Source of the DNA: Microvirga makkahensis
GTDB taxonomy: Bacteria > Pseudomonadota > Alphaproteobacteria > Rhizobiales > Beijerinckiaceae
Direction: 5' to 3'
Assembly: GCF_009830105.1 (NCBI RefSeq)
Contig: NZ_WURB01000010.1
Coordinates: forward strand, 89,581-153,580
DNA length: 64,000 nt
A program made the translations under genes and the position numbers. Shown here in pieces: positions 28,696 to 36,991 of this stretch (its first letter is position 1; each line of letters opens with the position of its first letter). The notes beneath the pieces are model-generated. The model was not told the DNA's origin, made no database searches, and worked only from the letters and a program-made list of their open reading frames with translations.

Positions 28696-28725
28696 CAGTG
28701 GCGTATAAAATACTATACGCCACTG
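28696..28725 (+). promoter_or_regulatory. Perfect 12-bp inverted repeat, candidate Zur-type operator of the zinc operon
   Basis: Arms cagtggcgtata (28696-28707) and tatacgccactg (28714-28725) are perfectly complementary around aaatac. It lies 22-34 bases before the first gene of the zinc-uptake operon and contains TATAAA, so it may overlap the -10 region. Zinc uptake operons are normally repressed by Zur at such palindromes. No zur gene is in the window, and the match to a Zur consensus has not been tested. Confidence 0.6.
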
Positions 28726-28759
28726 GAAACGGCGATCGATTGAGTCTATGTGTGGAGGC

Positions 28760-28915
28760 ATGTCGCACGGTCACCACAACCACCGCCACGAGCACCGGGC
28801 CATGGCCGCCGCCCCCACCTTTTCGCTGCTTCGCCTCTCGGTGTGGCAGCGGCTGGCGGGCGCCGCCGCAGCCCTGGGGATTCTGTGGCTGCTGGTCTTA
28901 CGAGTGTTGGGCTAA
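28760..28915 (+). CDS. Small His-rich single-helix membrane protein of the zinc operon
   Basis: This 51-residue frame starts MSHGHHNHRHEHRAM, with six His in the first twelve residues, and ends in one hydrophobic helix (LAGAAAALGILWLLVLRVLG). It lies between the operator and znuC, ending four bases before the znuC start. A GGAGG sits at 28754-28758, only one base before this ATG, so the in-frame ATG at 28748 (MCGGMSHGHH) may be the true start. The His cluster suggests zinc binding at the membrane surface. It is too small for most gene callers. Confidence 0.7.
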   Translation: MSHGHHNHRHEHRAMAAAPTFSLLRLSVWQRLAGAAAALGILWLLVLRVLG

Positions 28916-28919
28916 GAGC

Positions 28920-29669
28920 ATGTCCGCGCCCGCCACAGCCATCCGCTTCAACGAAGTGACCCTCGGCTATGGCCGCAGGCCCGCCGTGCATCACCTGAAC
29001 GGGGCCATCTCCGCCGGCAGCCTGACGGCGGTGGTCGGTCCCAACGGGGCGGGCAAGTCGACCCTGCTCAAGGGCATCGTCGGCACCCTGAAGCCCCTCG
29101 ACGGCCGGATCCGGCTCGACGGCCCCTCCTCCGAAATCGCCTATCTGCCGCAGGCGGCCGAGATCGACCGCTCGTTCCCGCTCTCCGTCTACGACCTGGT
29201 GGCGATGGGTCTCTGGTCCCGTTCGGGGCTCTTCGGCGGCATTTCGGCCAAAGACCGCGCGAAGATCGAGGAGGCCCTGGAGGCCGTGGGCCTCATCGGC
29301 TTTGAGCGCCGTCCCATCTCGACCCTGTCCGGCGGCCAGATGCAGCGCGCCCTCTTCGCGCGCCTGCTCCTGCAGGATGCGCCGGTGATCCTGCTCGACG
29401 AGCCGTTCACCGCCATCGACGCCAAGACCACCGCCGACCTGCTCGACCTCGTGCGCCGCTGGCACGACGAGTCCCGCACGGTCGTCGCGGTGCTGCACGA
29501 TCTGGACATGGTCCGGCGCGTCTTCCCGGAAACCCTGCTCATCGCCCGCGAGCCCGTGGCCTGGGGCGACACGCTCGAGGTGCTGAGCGCCGACAACCTC
29601 CTGAAAGCCCGCCGCATGGTCGAGGCGCATGATCCCCATGCGCATGTGTGCCAGCGCGGAGCCGCATAA
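28920..29669 (+). CDS. znuC: Zinc ABC transporter ATP-binding protein
   Basis: The 249-residue ATPase has Walker A GPNGAGKST, the Q-loop YLPQAAE, signature LSGGQMQRALFAR and Walker B VILLDEPF, followed by the H-loop in VLHDLDMV. It energises ZnuB. Co-localisation with a His-rich ZnuA and a COG0523 protein favours zinc over manganese. The start ATG at 28920 lies four bases after the His-rich gene. Confidence 0.92.
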   Translation: MSAPATAIRFNEVTLGYGRRPAVHHLNGAISAGSLTAVVGPNGAGKSTLLKGIVGTLKPLDGRIRLDGPSSEIAYLPQAAEIDRSFPLSVYDLVAMGLWSRSGLFGGISAKDRAKIEEALEAVGLIGFERRPISTLSGGQMQRALFARLLLQDAPVILLDEPFTAIDAKTTADLLDLVRRWHDESRTVVAVLHDLDMVRRVFPETLLIAREPVAWGDTLEVLSADNLLKARRMVEAHDPHAHVCQRGAA

Positions 29670-29679
29670 AGAACCGGCC

Positions 29680-30546
29680 GTGCTCGATCCTCTCATCACC
29701 CCCTTTTCCGAATTCGAGTTCATGCGGCGCGCGCTCGTGGGCGTGATCGCGATCGCGCTCGGCGGCGGCCCCATCGGCGTGTTCCTGATGCTGCGGCGCA
29801 TGAGCCTCACGGGCGACGCCATGGCCCATGCCATTCTGCCCGGTGCCGCGGTCGGTTACCTGCTCGCGGGCCTGTCTCTTCCCGCCATGACAGTGGGCGG
29901 ATTGGCGGCGGGCGTGATCGTCGCCATGGCCGCCGGCCTCGTCTCGCGCTACACCTCGCTGAAGGAGGACGCCTCGCTCGCGGCCTTCTATCTCCTCTCG
30001 CTCGCGCTCGGCGTCACCATCGTGTCTCTCAGAGGATCGAACGTCGATCTCCTGCACGTGCTCTTCGGTACGGTGCTCGCGCTCGACGACGGCACGCTGC
30101 TGCTGCTTGCCTCGATCTCGACCCTGACGGTTCTGGCCCTTGCGGTTCTCTACCGCCCGCTCGTGCTCGAATGCGTCGATCCGATCTTCCTGCGCTCGGT
30201 CAGCCGCTCGGGAACGCCCACCCATCTCATCTTTCTCGGCCTCGTGGTGCTGAACCTTGTCGGCGGATTTCACGCCCTCGGCACCCTGCTCGCCGTCGGC
30301 ATGATGATGCTGCCCGCCGCCGCCGCCCGATTCTGGAGCAGCGACATCACCATGATGATGGTCGTGTCCATGCTCATCGGCATTGCCTCCGGCATCGCGG
30401 GCCTCCTGCTCTCCTTCCATGCGGAATTGCCCGCAGGACCTGCGATCATCCTCTCGGCCGGTGCCGTTTACGTAGCCTCGCTGCTCATGGGCCGCGAAGG
30501 CGGCGTGCTCTGGCGTCTCTGGCCGGGCAAGCATCTGGAAGCCTGA
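29680..30546 (+). CDS. znuB: Zinc ABC transporter permease
   Basis: The 288-residue permease has seven to eight hydrophobic segments and the ABC-3 family features FLMLRRMSLTGDAMAHAILP and GTLLAVGMMMLPAAAARF. A GTG start at 29680 gives the usual N-terminus (LDPLITPFSEFEFMRRALVG) and lies after the znuC stop. The open frame upstream of it overlaps znuC by 41 bases. It forms the membrane channel of the zinc importer. Confidence 0.92.
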   Translation: MLDPLITPFSEFEFMRRALVGVIAIALGGGPIGVFLMLRRMSLTGDAMAHAILPGAAVGYLLAGLSLPAMTVGGLAAGVIVAMAAGLVSRYTSLKEDASLAAFYLLSLALGVTIVSLRGSNVDLLHVLFGTVLALDDGTLLLLASISTLTVLALAVLYRPLVLECVDPIFLRSVSRSGTPTHLIFLGLVVLNLVGGFHALGTLLAVGMMMLPAAAARFWSSDITMMMVVSMLIGIASGIAGLLLSFHAELPAGPAIILSAGAVYVASLLMGREGGVLWRLWPGKHLEA

Positions 30547-30568
30547 AACCCTACCGAAGGATCCGACC

Positions 30569-31489
30569 ATGCTGACGAGACGAGCGACATTATCTCTGCT
30601 TGCGTGTTCTCTGGCGCTCACCGGCATGAGCATGCCCGCAGCAGCACAGCCGCCGGAAAAGCTCAAGGTCGTCGCGACCTTCTCGATTCTCGGGGACCTC
30701 GTGCGCCATGTGGGCGGAGAACGCGTGGAGGTGACGACCTTGGTCGGTCCGAACGGGGATGCCCATGTCTACGCACCCACGCCTGCCGACGGACGCCGCC
30801 TGACCGAGGCCAGGATCGTCTTCACCAACGGCCTGAAATTCGAGGGCTGGATCGACCGTCTCATCAAATCCTCGGGCACCAGGGCCACAAAGGTCGAGGC
30901 TGCGAAGGGCGCGAAGCTGATCGAGGGAGACGACGATCACCATGGCCATGATCACGACCACGGCATCGATCCCCATGCCTGGCAGGACATTGGCAATGCC
31001 AGGATCTACGTGGCCAATATCCGCGATGCCCTGATCGCGGCGGATGTCGGGGGCAAGGCGGCCTACGAGAGCAACGCCGCCGCGTACCTCTCCAAACTCG
31101 ACACTCTCGAAGCCGAGGTGAAAGGCCTCGTGGCCAACATCCCCGAAGCGCGTCGCCGGATCATCACCTCCCATGACGCCTTCCGCTATTTCGGGCACGC
31201 GTATGGGATCGCTTTCGTCTCTCCGCAGGGTGTCTCCACCGAGGCCGAGGCCTCGGCCAAGGACGTGGCCCGCATCATCCAGCAGATCAGGCGCGAGAAG
31301 ATCGCCGCCGTCTTCGTGGAGAACGTCTCAGATGCCCGTCTCATGGAGCGAATCGCCAAGGAGACCGGGGCCAGGATCGGAGAGCGGGTCTATTCCGACG
31401 CCCTTTCCGAGCCGGACGGCCCCGCCGGCACTTACATTGACATGATGAGACACAATATAAAGGCTTTCAGCGCGGCTTTGTCGAGCTGA
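30569..31489 (+). CDS. znuA: Zinc ABC transporter periplasmic binding protein
   Basis: The 306-residue cluster A-I binding protein has a signal peptide ending at MPAAAQ, metal ligands in GDAHVYAPTPAD and TSHDAFRYFG, and an acidic His-rich loop (DDDHHGHDHDHGIDPHAW, about residues 115-132) typical of zinc-specific ZnuA. It captures periplasmic zinc for ZnuBC. It is the last transporter gene, 22 bases after znuB. Confidence 0.94.
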   Translation: MLTRRATLSLLACSLALTGMSMPAAAQPPEKLKVVATFSILGDLVRHVGGERVEVTTLVGPNGDAHVYAPTPADGRRLTEARIVFTNGLKFEGWIDRLIKSSGTRATKVEAAKGAKLIEGDDDHHGHDHDHGIDPHAWQDIGNARIYVANIRDALIAADVGGKAAYESNAAAYLSKLDTLEAEVKGLVANIPEARRRIITSHDAFRYFGHAYGIAFVSPQGVSTEAEASAKDVARIIQQIRREKIAAVFVENVSDARLMERIAKETGARIGERVYSDALSEPDGPAGTYIDMMRHNIKAFSAALSS

Positions 31490-31499
31490 CCGTTTCCCG

Positions 31500-31627
31500 C
31501 CCTTCCCTTGAGGGGAAGGGTCAAAGCGCGTAAGCGCTTCGGGGTGAGGTTGGCAGCGCGACCTTACCCAAGCTGGTGTTTCCATCCCACCTCGGCCTTC
31601 CGGCCGATCCTCCCTCTCGAGGGGAGG
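31500..31627 (+). repeat. GC-rich hairpin-pair intergenic repeat before the COG0523 gene
   Basis: This 138-base gap holds a hairpin cccttccc/gggaaggg (31500-31507 and 31513-31520), then cggggtgaggt, and a second near-palindrome cctccctctcgaggggagg ending at 31627. The layout resembles the common Rhizobiales intergenic mosaic repeats. Its right end supplies the GGGGAGG that immediately precedes the first possible start of the next gene. It may also attenuate transcription between znuA and the GTPase gene. Confidence 0.6.
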
Positions 31628-31648
31628 ATGAAAATCGCGGACCATCCG

Positions 31649-32608
31649 ATGACCGACAAGATCCCCGTTACCGTTCTCACAGGCTATCTCGGCGCCGGCA
31701 AGACCACTCTCCTCAATCGGATCCTGACCGAGCCCCACGGCAAGAAATACGCCGTCATCGTGAATGAGTTCGGCGAAATCGGCATCGACAACGAACTCGT
31801 CGTCGGCGCCGACGAGGAGGTGTTCGAGATGAACAACGGGTGCATCTGCTGCACCGTGCGCGGCGACCTGATCCGAATCCTCGACGGTCTGATGAAGCGC
31901 AAAGGCAAGTTCGACGCGATCATCGTCGAGACCACAGGCCTCGCGGACCCCGCCCCCGTCGCCCAGACCTTCTTCATGGACCAGGACGTGTCCGATGCCG
32001 CCCGCCTCGATGCGGTGGTGACGGTCGCGGACGCCAAGTGGCTGTCCGACCGGCTGAAGGACGCGCCCGAGGCCAAGAACCAGATCGCCTTCGCCGACGT
32101 GATCATCCTCAACAAGACCGATCTCGTGACGCCCGAGCAGCTGGACGAGGTCGAGGCGCGCATCCGCGCCATCAATCCCTATGCCAAGGTCCACCGCACG
32201 CAGAACGCGGCCGTGCCGCTGAACGAGGTGCTCGACCGGAAGGCCTTCGATCTCGACCGCATCATCGAACTCGAGCCCGACTTCCTGGAGGAAGGCCATC
32301 ATCACCACGACGAGGAGATCCAATCCGTCTCCGTGGCTATCGACGGCGAGGTGGATCCGGAAAAGTTCATGCCCTGGATCTCGAACCTGACCCAAGTGGA
32401 GGGGCCGAACATCCTGCGCTGCAAAGGTATCGTGGCCTTCCCAAACGAACCGAAGCGATTCGTCTTCCAGGGTGTGCACATGATCCTCGACGGCGACGTG
32501 CAGGGGGAGTGGAAGCCCGGTGAGAAGCACACCTCCAAGGTGGTCTTCATCGGCAGGAACCTGAACGAGAAGGCGATCCGAGACGGTTTCCTGGCCTGCG
32601 CGGCCTGA
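31649..32608 (+). CDS. COG0523 (CobW/ZNG1-type) GTPase metallochaperone
   Basis: The 319-residue GTPase has Walker [10 protein letters not shown], the metal motif [13 protein letters not shown] (CxCC), guanine motif NKTDL and an acidic His cluster [12 protein letters not shown], then a CobW C-terminal domain. Zinc-operon members of this family deliver zinc to client enzymes under zinc limitation. That is the likely role here, given znuCBA upstream. No cobalamin genes are near, so a CobW role in B12 synthesis is unlikely. The ATG at 31628 is an alternative start, directly abutting GGGGAGG. Confidence 0.9.
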   Translation: MTDKIPVTVLTGYLGAGKTTLLNRILTEPHGKKYAVIVNEFGEIGIDNELVVGADEEVFEMNNGCICCTVRGDLIRILDGLMKRKGKFDAIIVETTGLADPAPVAQTFFMDQDVSDAARLDAVVTVADAKWLSDRLKDAPEAKNQIAFADVIILNKTDLVTPEQLDEVEARIRAINPYAKVHRTQNAAVPLNEVLDRKAFDLDRIIELEPDFLEEGHHHHDEEIQSVSVAIDGEVDPEKFMPWISNLTQVEGPNILRCKGIVAFPNEPKRFVFQGVHMILDGDVQGEWKPGEKHTSKVVFIGRNLNEKAIRDGFLACAA

Positions 32609-32657
32609 CACGCCCCACTCCGAAGGCAGGCCTCCTGCTCCTGAACGCGGAGATCCC

Positions 32658-32921
32658 TCACTGCGTGAAGCCGGCCCTCGCGAGGCAGTCCTGGACATAA
32701 GCCTTGCGGGTGGCCTTCACCTGCTGCCGCCATTTTACGGTCACGTTCTTGCCGGTCCGGTAAATCAGCCGGGCGTCCCGTTCGCAGGCCGCCTTATATG
32801 CTGCCCTCTGATCGGAGACGGCCGCTTCTCCTTGAGCCGGAGCCCCGCCCCACGTCTGCGCGGAAGCCCCCATCGAGCCGAGCGTTGTCATGACAAAAGC
32901 GATAGCGATGAAAATTTGCAT
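32658..32921 (-). CDS. Small secreted protein of unknown function
   Basis: The 87-residue protein has a signal peptide (MQIFIAIAFVMTTLGSMGASAQ) and a basic mature part with two Cys (AACERDARLIYRTG and VQDCLARAGFTQ) that could form a disulphide. The ATG at 32921 with GGGAG upstream is preferred over a Met seven codons earlier. It is convergent with the COG0523 gene and not recognised as a named family. Confidence 0.65.
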   Translation of the reverse strand: MQIFIAIAFVMTTLGSMGASAQTWGGAPAQGEAAVSDQRAAYKAACERDARLIYRTGKNVTVKWRQQVKATRKAYVQDCLARAGFTQ

Positions 32922-33105
32922 GCCGGAGCTCCCGATCCTCAAAAATCTAGGATGGGGCTGGCACCGGACTGCGGCTATCGCTCTTAGGAATTACCCCTGA
33001 CGCTCGATCGGAGCCGCGACCGGGCATGGCCTCTCCCCGGATCTCGCCTTGCCTTTCCGCCCTGCAACCATGCTATGGGGAAACCCACCTGAAGGGATCG
33101 CTTCG

Positions 33106-34110
33106 ATGAGTACTGGAACCGCTTCATCCTTGACCCAAAGCGTCGCCCCCGTGACGGCGGAGGCGCATGTCACCGCCATCGGCTGGCTGAAGGGCACCGC
33201 CGCCTTCGGCCTCGGCGATGGCGGCGTGCTGCTCGCGAAGGACGGCGAGACCCACCGGGTCGAAGCCCATCCCGATGCCGGCGTTCTGGTGGGAGCAAGC
33301 GACGGCGAGCGCTTCGTGACCGGCGGCGACGACGGCCGCGTGGCCGTGACGGGGCCGGACGGCTCCACCCGGACCCTGGCGGAGGCCAAGGGCGCCTGGA
33401 TCGACTCGCTGGCGCTCAGCGCCCATGGTGCCTTCGCCTATGCGGCGGGCAAGCGGGTCTTCGCCCGGGACGACAAGGGCCGCGAGAAGACGCTGGAGGT
33501 GCCCTCCACCGCCCGCGGCCTCGCCTTCGCGCCCAAGGGCTATCGCTTGGCCATCTCCCATTACAACGGGGCGACCCTGTGGTTCCCCAATGTGGAGGCG
33601 AAACCCGAGATGCTCGAGTGGAAGGGCTCGCATCTGGACGTGACCTGGTCGCCCGACGCCCGCTTCGTGGTGACCTCCATGCAGGAGAATGCGCTCCACG
33701 GCTGGCGGCTCATCCCCGACAAGGGCCACATGCGCATGAGCGGCTATCCCTCGAAGACGCGGTCCTTCTCCTGGTCCCATGACGGCAAGTGGCTGGCCAC
33801 GTCCGGCGCGGACGCAGCCATCATCTGGCCCTTCGAAGCGAAGGAAGGCCCCATGGGCAAGGCGCCGCGCGAATGCGGCGTGCGGCCCGCGAGGGTCAGC
33901 CGCGTGGCGTTCCACCCTAACTCTCTTGTCCTGGCGGTCGCCTACGAGGACGGCGGCATCCTGCTCATTCGCCTCGCCGATGCCTCCGAGCTTCTGGTGC
34001 GCCCTGCCGTGGAGGGCAGCGGAGTCACGGCCATGGCCTGGGACAAGGCTGGTCGGCGCCTCGCCTTCGGCTGCGAGGACGGTCAGGCCGGTATCCTGAC
34101 TCTGCCATGA
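33106..34110 (+). CDS. WD40 repeat beta-propeller protein
   Basis: The 334-residue protein has no signal peptide and about seven WD-like blades, for example HVTAIGWLKGTAAFGLGDGG, FVTGGDDGRVAVTGPDGS and MAWDKAGRRLAFGCEDGQAG. It is probably a cytoplasmic scaffold. Homologues in Alphaproteobacteria are often found near COG0523 genes. The ATG at 33106 follows GAAGGGA, and the open frame starts 19 codons earlier. Its stop overlaps the next start (ATGA). Confidence 0.82.
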   Translation: MSTGTASSLTQSVAPVTAEAHVTAIGWLKGTAAFGLGDGGVLLAKDGETHRVEAHPDAGVLVGASDGERFVTGGDDGRVAVTGPDGSTRTLAEAKGAWIDSLALSAHGAFAYAAGKRVFARDDKGREKTLEVPSTARGLAFAPKGYRLAISHYNGATLWFPNVEAKPEMLEWKGSHLDVTWSPDARFVVTSMQENALHGWRLIPDKGHMRMSGYPSKTRSFSWSHDGKWLATSGADAAIIWPFEAKEGPMGKAPRECGVRPARVSRVAFHPNSLVLAVAYEDGGILLIRLADASELLVRPAVEGSGVTAMAWDKAGRRLAFGCEDGQAGILTLP

Positions 34111-34391
34111 GGTCGCCCATGGCACTGTTCGGCGCTTTCCTGAGAGGCACGTTCGGCCTTCCGAAACCCGAGCGGGAGGCCATCGAGCGCGTGAAGGAGA
34201 TGGCGCGCACGGCGCTTCGGACCTCTCCCGAGACCGCCTTCGCCGTCAACGAAATCGCCTGCAACGATCCCGGCTGCCCCGGCATCGAGACGGTGATCCT
34301 GGTGATGGAGCCCGGGCAGAAGACCCGGGCGCTCAAGGTGCAAAAAGCCCTCGATGAGGTGACGGAACAGGATATCCTCGGCGCGCTTTGA
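34107..34391 (+). CDS. Conserved hypothetical protein with CNDPGCPG motif
   Basis: The 94-residue protein contains an N-terminal basic helix (PEREAIERVKEMARTAL) and the central motif NEIACNDPGCPGIETVILVM with two Cys, which might bind a metal. It overlaps the WD40 stop by four bases, indicating translational coupling and a shared role. The family is unnamed to me. The Met at codon 5 is an alternative start. Confidence 0.75.
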   Translation: MRSPMALFGAFLRGTFGLPKPEREAIERVKEMARTALRTSPETAFAVNEIACNDPGCPGIETVILVMEPGQKTRALKVQKALDEVTEQDILGAL

Positions 34392-34409
34392 TCCTTGAGG
34401 AGGTCGCGC

Positions 34410-34931
34410 GTGTCACGGATCGTTCGGATCGTCGCCTTCGGCCTTGGGCTTCTCGGCGGCGTTACGGCCTCGCAGGGGCCCGAATATTCCCAGCAGTACC
34501 GCCAGCGCCTCGGCGGCGCGATCGACGAGCTCGGGCGCGTGATCGCGCAGTTCGACGCGAATGCGGCGGCCAATGGCGAGTCGCAGGACAGCGCCATCGC
34601 GCGGCTGCGCTCCAATCCCGACGATCTCGTGAGTCGCCAGGGCATCGCGATGCAGGGCAACGTCGAGCGCCTCGGCCGTCTCCAGGCCCATCGTCAGGCC
34701 ATGATGCAGGCTGGTCCTTTCGCGCGCATCGCTCTCATGGTGCGCGACGGCGACCGGGATGTGATGGAGGCGGCCTTTCGGGATTTCGAGCCCGCCGTCC
34801 CGATGTCGGAAGAGGGCCTGCTTTCCGCCGCCATCGGCTTCGTCGCCGTGTGGGGCGGCACTCTGCTGCTGGCAGGATTCGTGCGCAGCCTGCGGCGAAG
34901 GCCTCGCAAGCCGGCCGCAGTAAGAGCCTGA
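34410..34931 (+). CDS. DUF2937 family membrane protein
   Basis: The 173-residue protein has an N-terminal hydrophobic segment (IVRIVAFGLGLLGGVTA), the DUF2937-like region EYSQQYRQRLGGAIDELGRV, a helical middle and a second membrane helix (LLSAAIGFVAVWGGTLLLAGF) followed by a basic tail. Function is unknown. The start is GTG at 34410, with GAGGAGG at 34397-34403. It is the last gene of the WD40 cluster. Confidence 0.78.
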   Translation: MSRIVRIVAFGLGLLGGVTASQGPEYSQQYRQRLGGAIDELGRVIAQFDANAAANGESQDSAIARLRSNPDDLVSRQGIAMQGNVERLGRLQAHRQAMMQAGPFARIALMVRDGDRDVMEAAFRDFEPAVPMSEEGLLSAAIGFVAVWGGTLLLAGFVRSLRRRPRKPAAVRA

Positions 34932-34999
34932 TCCCGAGCCCCGTAGGGTCGCACGAGGCGCCAAGTGAGCGCCAAGTGAGATTTGAAACCCGCCGAGGT

Positions 35000-35090
35000 G
35001 TCATCACCGGCCTTGTGCCGGCCATGACGAAGGGAGACGCATCGGGATGGATGGGACGAGCCCGGCCATGACACGGGAGCAGCTCACACC
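35000..35090 (+). repeat. Palindromic intergenic repeat (family of 14996 and 37328)
   Basis: A stretch reading tcaccggccttgtgccggcc (35004-35023) is followed by catgacgaa, and later by cccggccatgacacg near 35075-35090. These are the same modules seen at 14996-15079 and 37274-37358. Nothing else is visible in the 230 bases between the convergent DUF2937 and 112-residue genes. Confidence 0.65.
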
Positions 35091-35165
35091 TTACGAGCGA
35101 ACCGGCCCGCCGAAAAACGCGGCACATGAATGAGGGGAGACGGGTCGACGTGAGTGGAAACGGCT

Positions 35166-35504
35166 CTAAACCTTCCGCTCCGGTCTCCCGGCCAGCACTA
35201 CGTAGAAGCCCAGCCCGTCGCTGGCGGGCAGGGTCTGCAGCCGGTCGATCCAGCCGCGCTTCCTGGCCTCCAGCAGCGCCTTGCCGATGGACTGGAAAAG
35301 CGTTTCGCCGCCCCCTTCCGGCGGCGGATCGAGGCGGACGGCGACCGACTTGGCATGGGCGAAGCGGCTGCGCTCCAGCATGTCCTGGAGCGACGCCGAA
35401 GCCTGCTCGCGGGATGCGCCGCGCAGGTCGAGAACGGCCTCGGCATCGACGACCCCGAGACCTCCGCGCAACTTGTTGGCGTAGAACTCCTCGAAATGAG
35501 GCAT
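35166..35504 (-). CDS. Conserved hypothetical protein, 112 residues
   Basis: The protein begins MPHFEEFYANKLRGGLGVVD and has the segment LDLRGASREQASASLQDMLERS, resembling a Smr-like or DUF domain without clear catalytic residues, and ends in a strand-rich LGFYVVLAGRPERKV. A GGAG lies eight bases before the ATG at 35504. It lies 56 bases downstream of homospermidine synthase on the same strand, with a hairpin-forming repeat (gtcaggcccggg...cccggacctgac, 35525-35553) between. Not recognised as a named family. Confidence 0.65.
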   Translation of the reverse strand: MPHFEEFYANKLRGGLGVVDAEAVLDLRGASREQASASLQDMLERSRFAHAKSVAVRLDPPPEGGGETLFQSIGKALLEARKRGWIDRLQTLPASDGLGFYVVLAGRPERKV

Positions 35505-35560
35505 GGCGATCACTCCGCTCCTCGTCAGGCCCGGGGCGAGCCCGGACCTGACGTGCGCCG

Positions 35561-36991
35561 TCAGCGCACCAGAATGTTCCGGAACTGCCACGGATCGGAG
35601 GTGTCGATGTCCTCCGGGAAGAAACCGGGACGATCATCCAGCGGCGTCCAATCCGTGTAGTAGCCCTTCACAGGTCCGAGATACGGCATCTGCACCTCGA
35701 GGCAGCGGCGGAAATCGACATCGTCCGCCTCCACGATGCCTGCATTCGGATTCTCAAGCGCCCATACCATACCGGCGAGCACGGCGGAGGTCACCTGAAG
35801 GCCGGTGGCGTTCTGATAGGGGGCGAGCTTGCGGGCCTCCTCGATGGAGAGCTGCGAGCCGTACCAGTAAGCGTTCTTGCCATGGCCGTAGAGGAGCACG
35901 CCGAGTTCGTCACACCCGTCCATGATCTCATCCTCGGTGAGGATGTGAGACGTCTCCTGTACGTTGCCGGCATTGCCGAACATCTCGTGCAGAGACAGCA
36001 CGGCGTCGTTCGCCGGGTGGTAGGCGTAGTGGCAGGTCGGACGGTAGGCGACCTTGTCGCCTTCGCGCACCGTGAAGTAATCCGCGATCGAAATCGCCTC
36101 GTTATGCGTGACCAGGAAACCGTATTGCGGGCCCGGTGTGGGGCACCAAGTGCGTACCCGCGTATTCGCGCCCGGCTGGAGCAGGTAGATCGCGGCGCCG
36201 CAGCCCTTGTCGTGGGTGCGGGCGTTCTCCGGCATCCACGTCTCGTGCGTGCCCCAGCCGAGCTCGGCCGGTTGCAGGCCTTCCGCCACAAAGCCTTCCA
36301 CCGACCAAGTGTTCACGAACACGCCCATGGGCTTCGGCTTTTCCGCGCGTTGCGTGTCGCGCTCAGCGATGTGAATCCCCTTCACGCCGACTCGGCTCAT
36401 GAGCCTTGCCCATTCCTCGCGGGTCGCGGGCACCCCGACCTCAAGCCCCAGGTCCTTTGCTACGTTGAGCAGCGCCTGTTTCACGAACCAGGAGACCATG
36501 CCGGGATTGGCGCCGCAGCAGGACACAGCCGTCGTTCCACCGGGGGATTGGCGGCGCGCCTCGAGGATGTTCTCGCGCAGCATGTAGTTGGTGCGCTCCG
36601 CGGGGTCCGCGCTCTTGTTCTGGTAGAAGCCGACCCATGGCTCGGCCACGGTGTCGATGTAGAGCGCGCCGATCTCGCGGCAGAGCTCCATGATGGCGCG
36701 CGAGGAAGTGTCCACCGAGACGTTGACGCAGAAGCCCTGTCCGCCGCCCTCCGTGAGCAGAGGCGTCAGGATCTCGCGGTAGTTCTCGACTGTCAGGGCT
36801 TCCTTGACCAGGGTGATGCCGCGCACGTCGAGCATGCTGCGGTCCGTATCGACGGGATCGATGACCGTGAAGCGGTTCTTGTCGAACTCGAAATGCCGCT
36901 CGATCAGAGGCAGCATGCCTTTGCCGATCGAGCCGAAGCCGATCATGACGATCGGGCCGGTGATGCGGCCGTGAACGGGCCAAGTGGTCAT
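35561..36991 (-). CDS. hss: Homospermidine synthase
   Basis: The 476-residue enzyme makes sym-homospermidine from two putrescines (or putrescine and spermidine) with NAD. It has the Rossmann motif VMIGFGSIGKGMLPLIERHF and the conserved SCCGANPGMVSWFVKQALL and CHYAYHPANDAVLSLHE regions. AAGGAG precedes the ATG. The ornithine decarboxylase that supplies putrescine is 1.2 kb upstream on the same strand, so ODC to Hss forms a complete homospermidine route from ornithine. Confidence 0.94.
   Translation of the reverse strand: MTTWPVHGRITGPIVMIGFGSIGKGMLPLIERHFEFDKNRFTVIDPVDTDRSMLDVRGITLVKEALTVENYREILTPLLTEGGGQGFCVNVSVDTSSRAIMELCREIGALYIDTVAEPWVGFYQNKSADPAERTNYMLRENILEARRQSPGGTTAVSCCGANPGMVSWFVKQALLNVAKDLGLEVGVPATREEWARLMSRVGVKGIHIAERDTQRAEKPKPMGVFVNTWSVEGFVAEGLQPAELGWGTHETWMPENARTHDKGCGAAIYLLQPGANTRVRTWCPTPGPQYGFLVTHNEAISIADYFTVREGDKVAYRPTCHYAYHPANDAVLSLHEMFGNAGNVQETSHILTEDEIMDGCDELGVLLYGHGKNAYWYGSQLSIEEARKLAPYQNATGLQVTSAVLAGMVWALENPNAGIVEADDVDFRRCLEVQMPYLGPVKGYYTDWTPLDDRPGFFPEDIDTSDPWQFRNILVR

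Noticed and set aside
31628..32608. CobW role in cobalamin synthesis for the GTPase
   Set aside because: No cobalamin genes are nearby, while znuCBA lies directly upstream, so a zinc metallochaperone role fits better.
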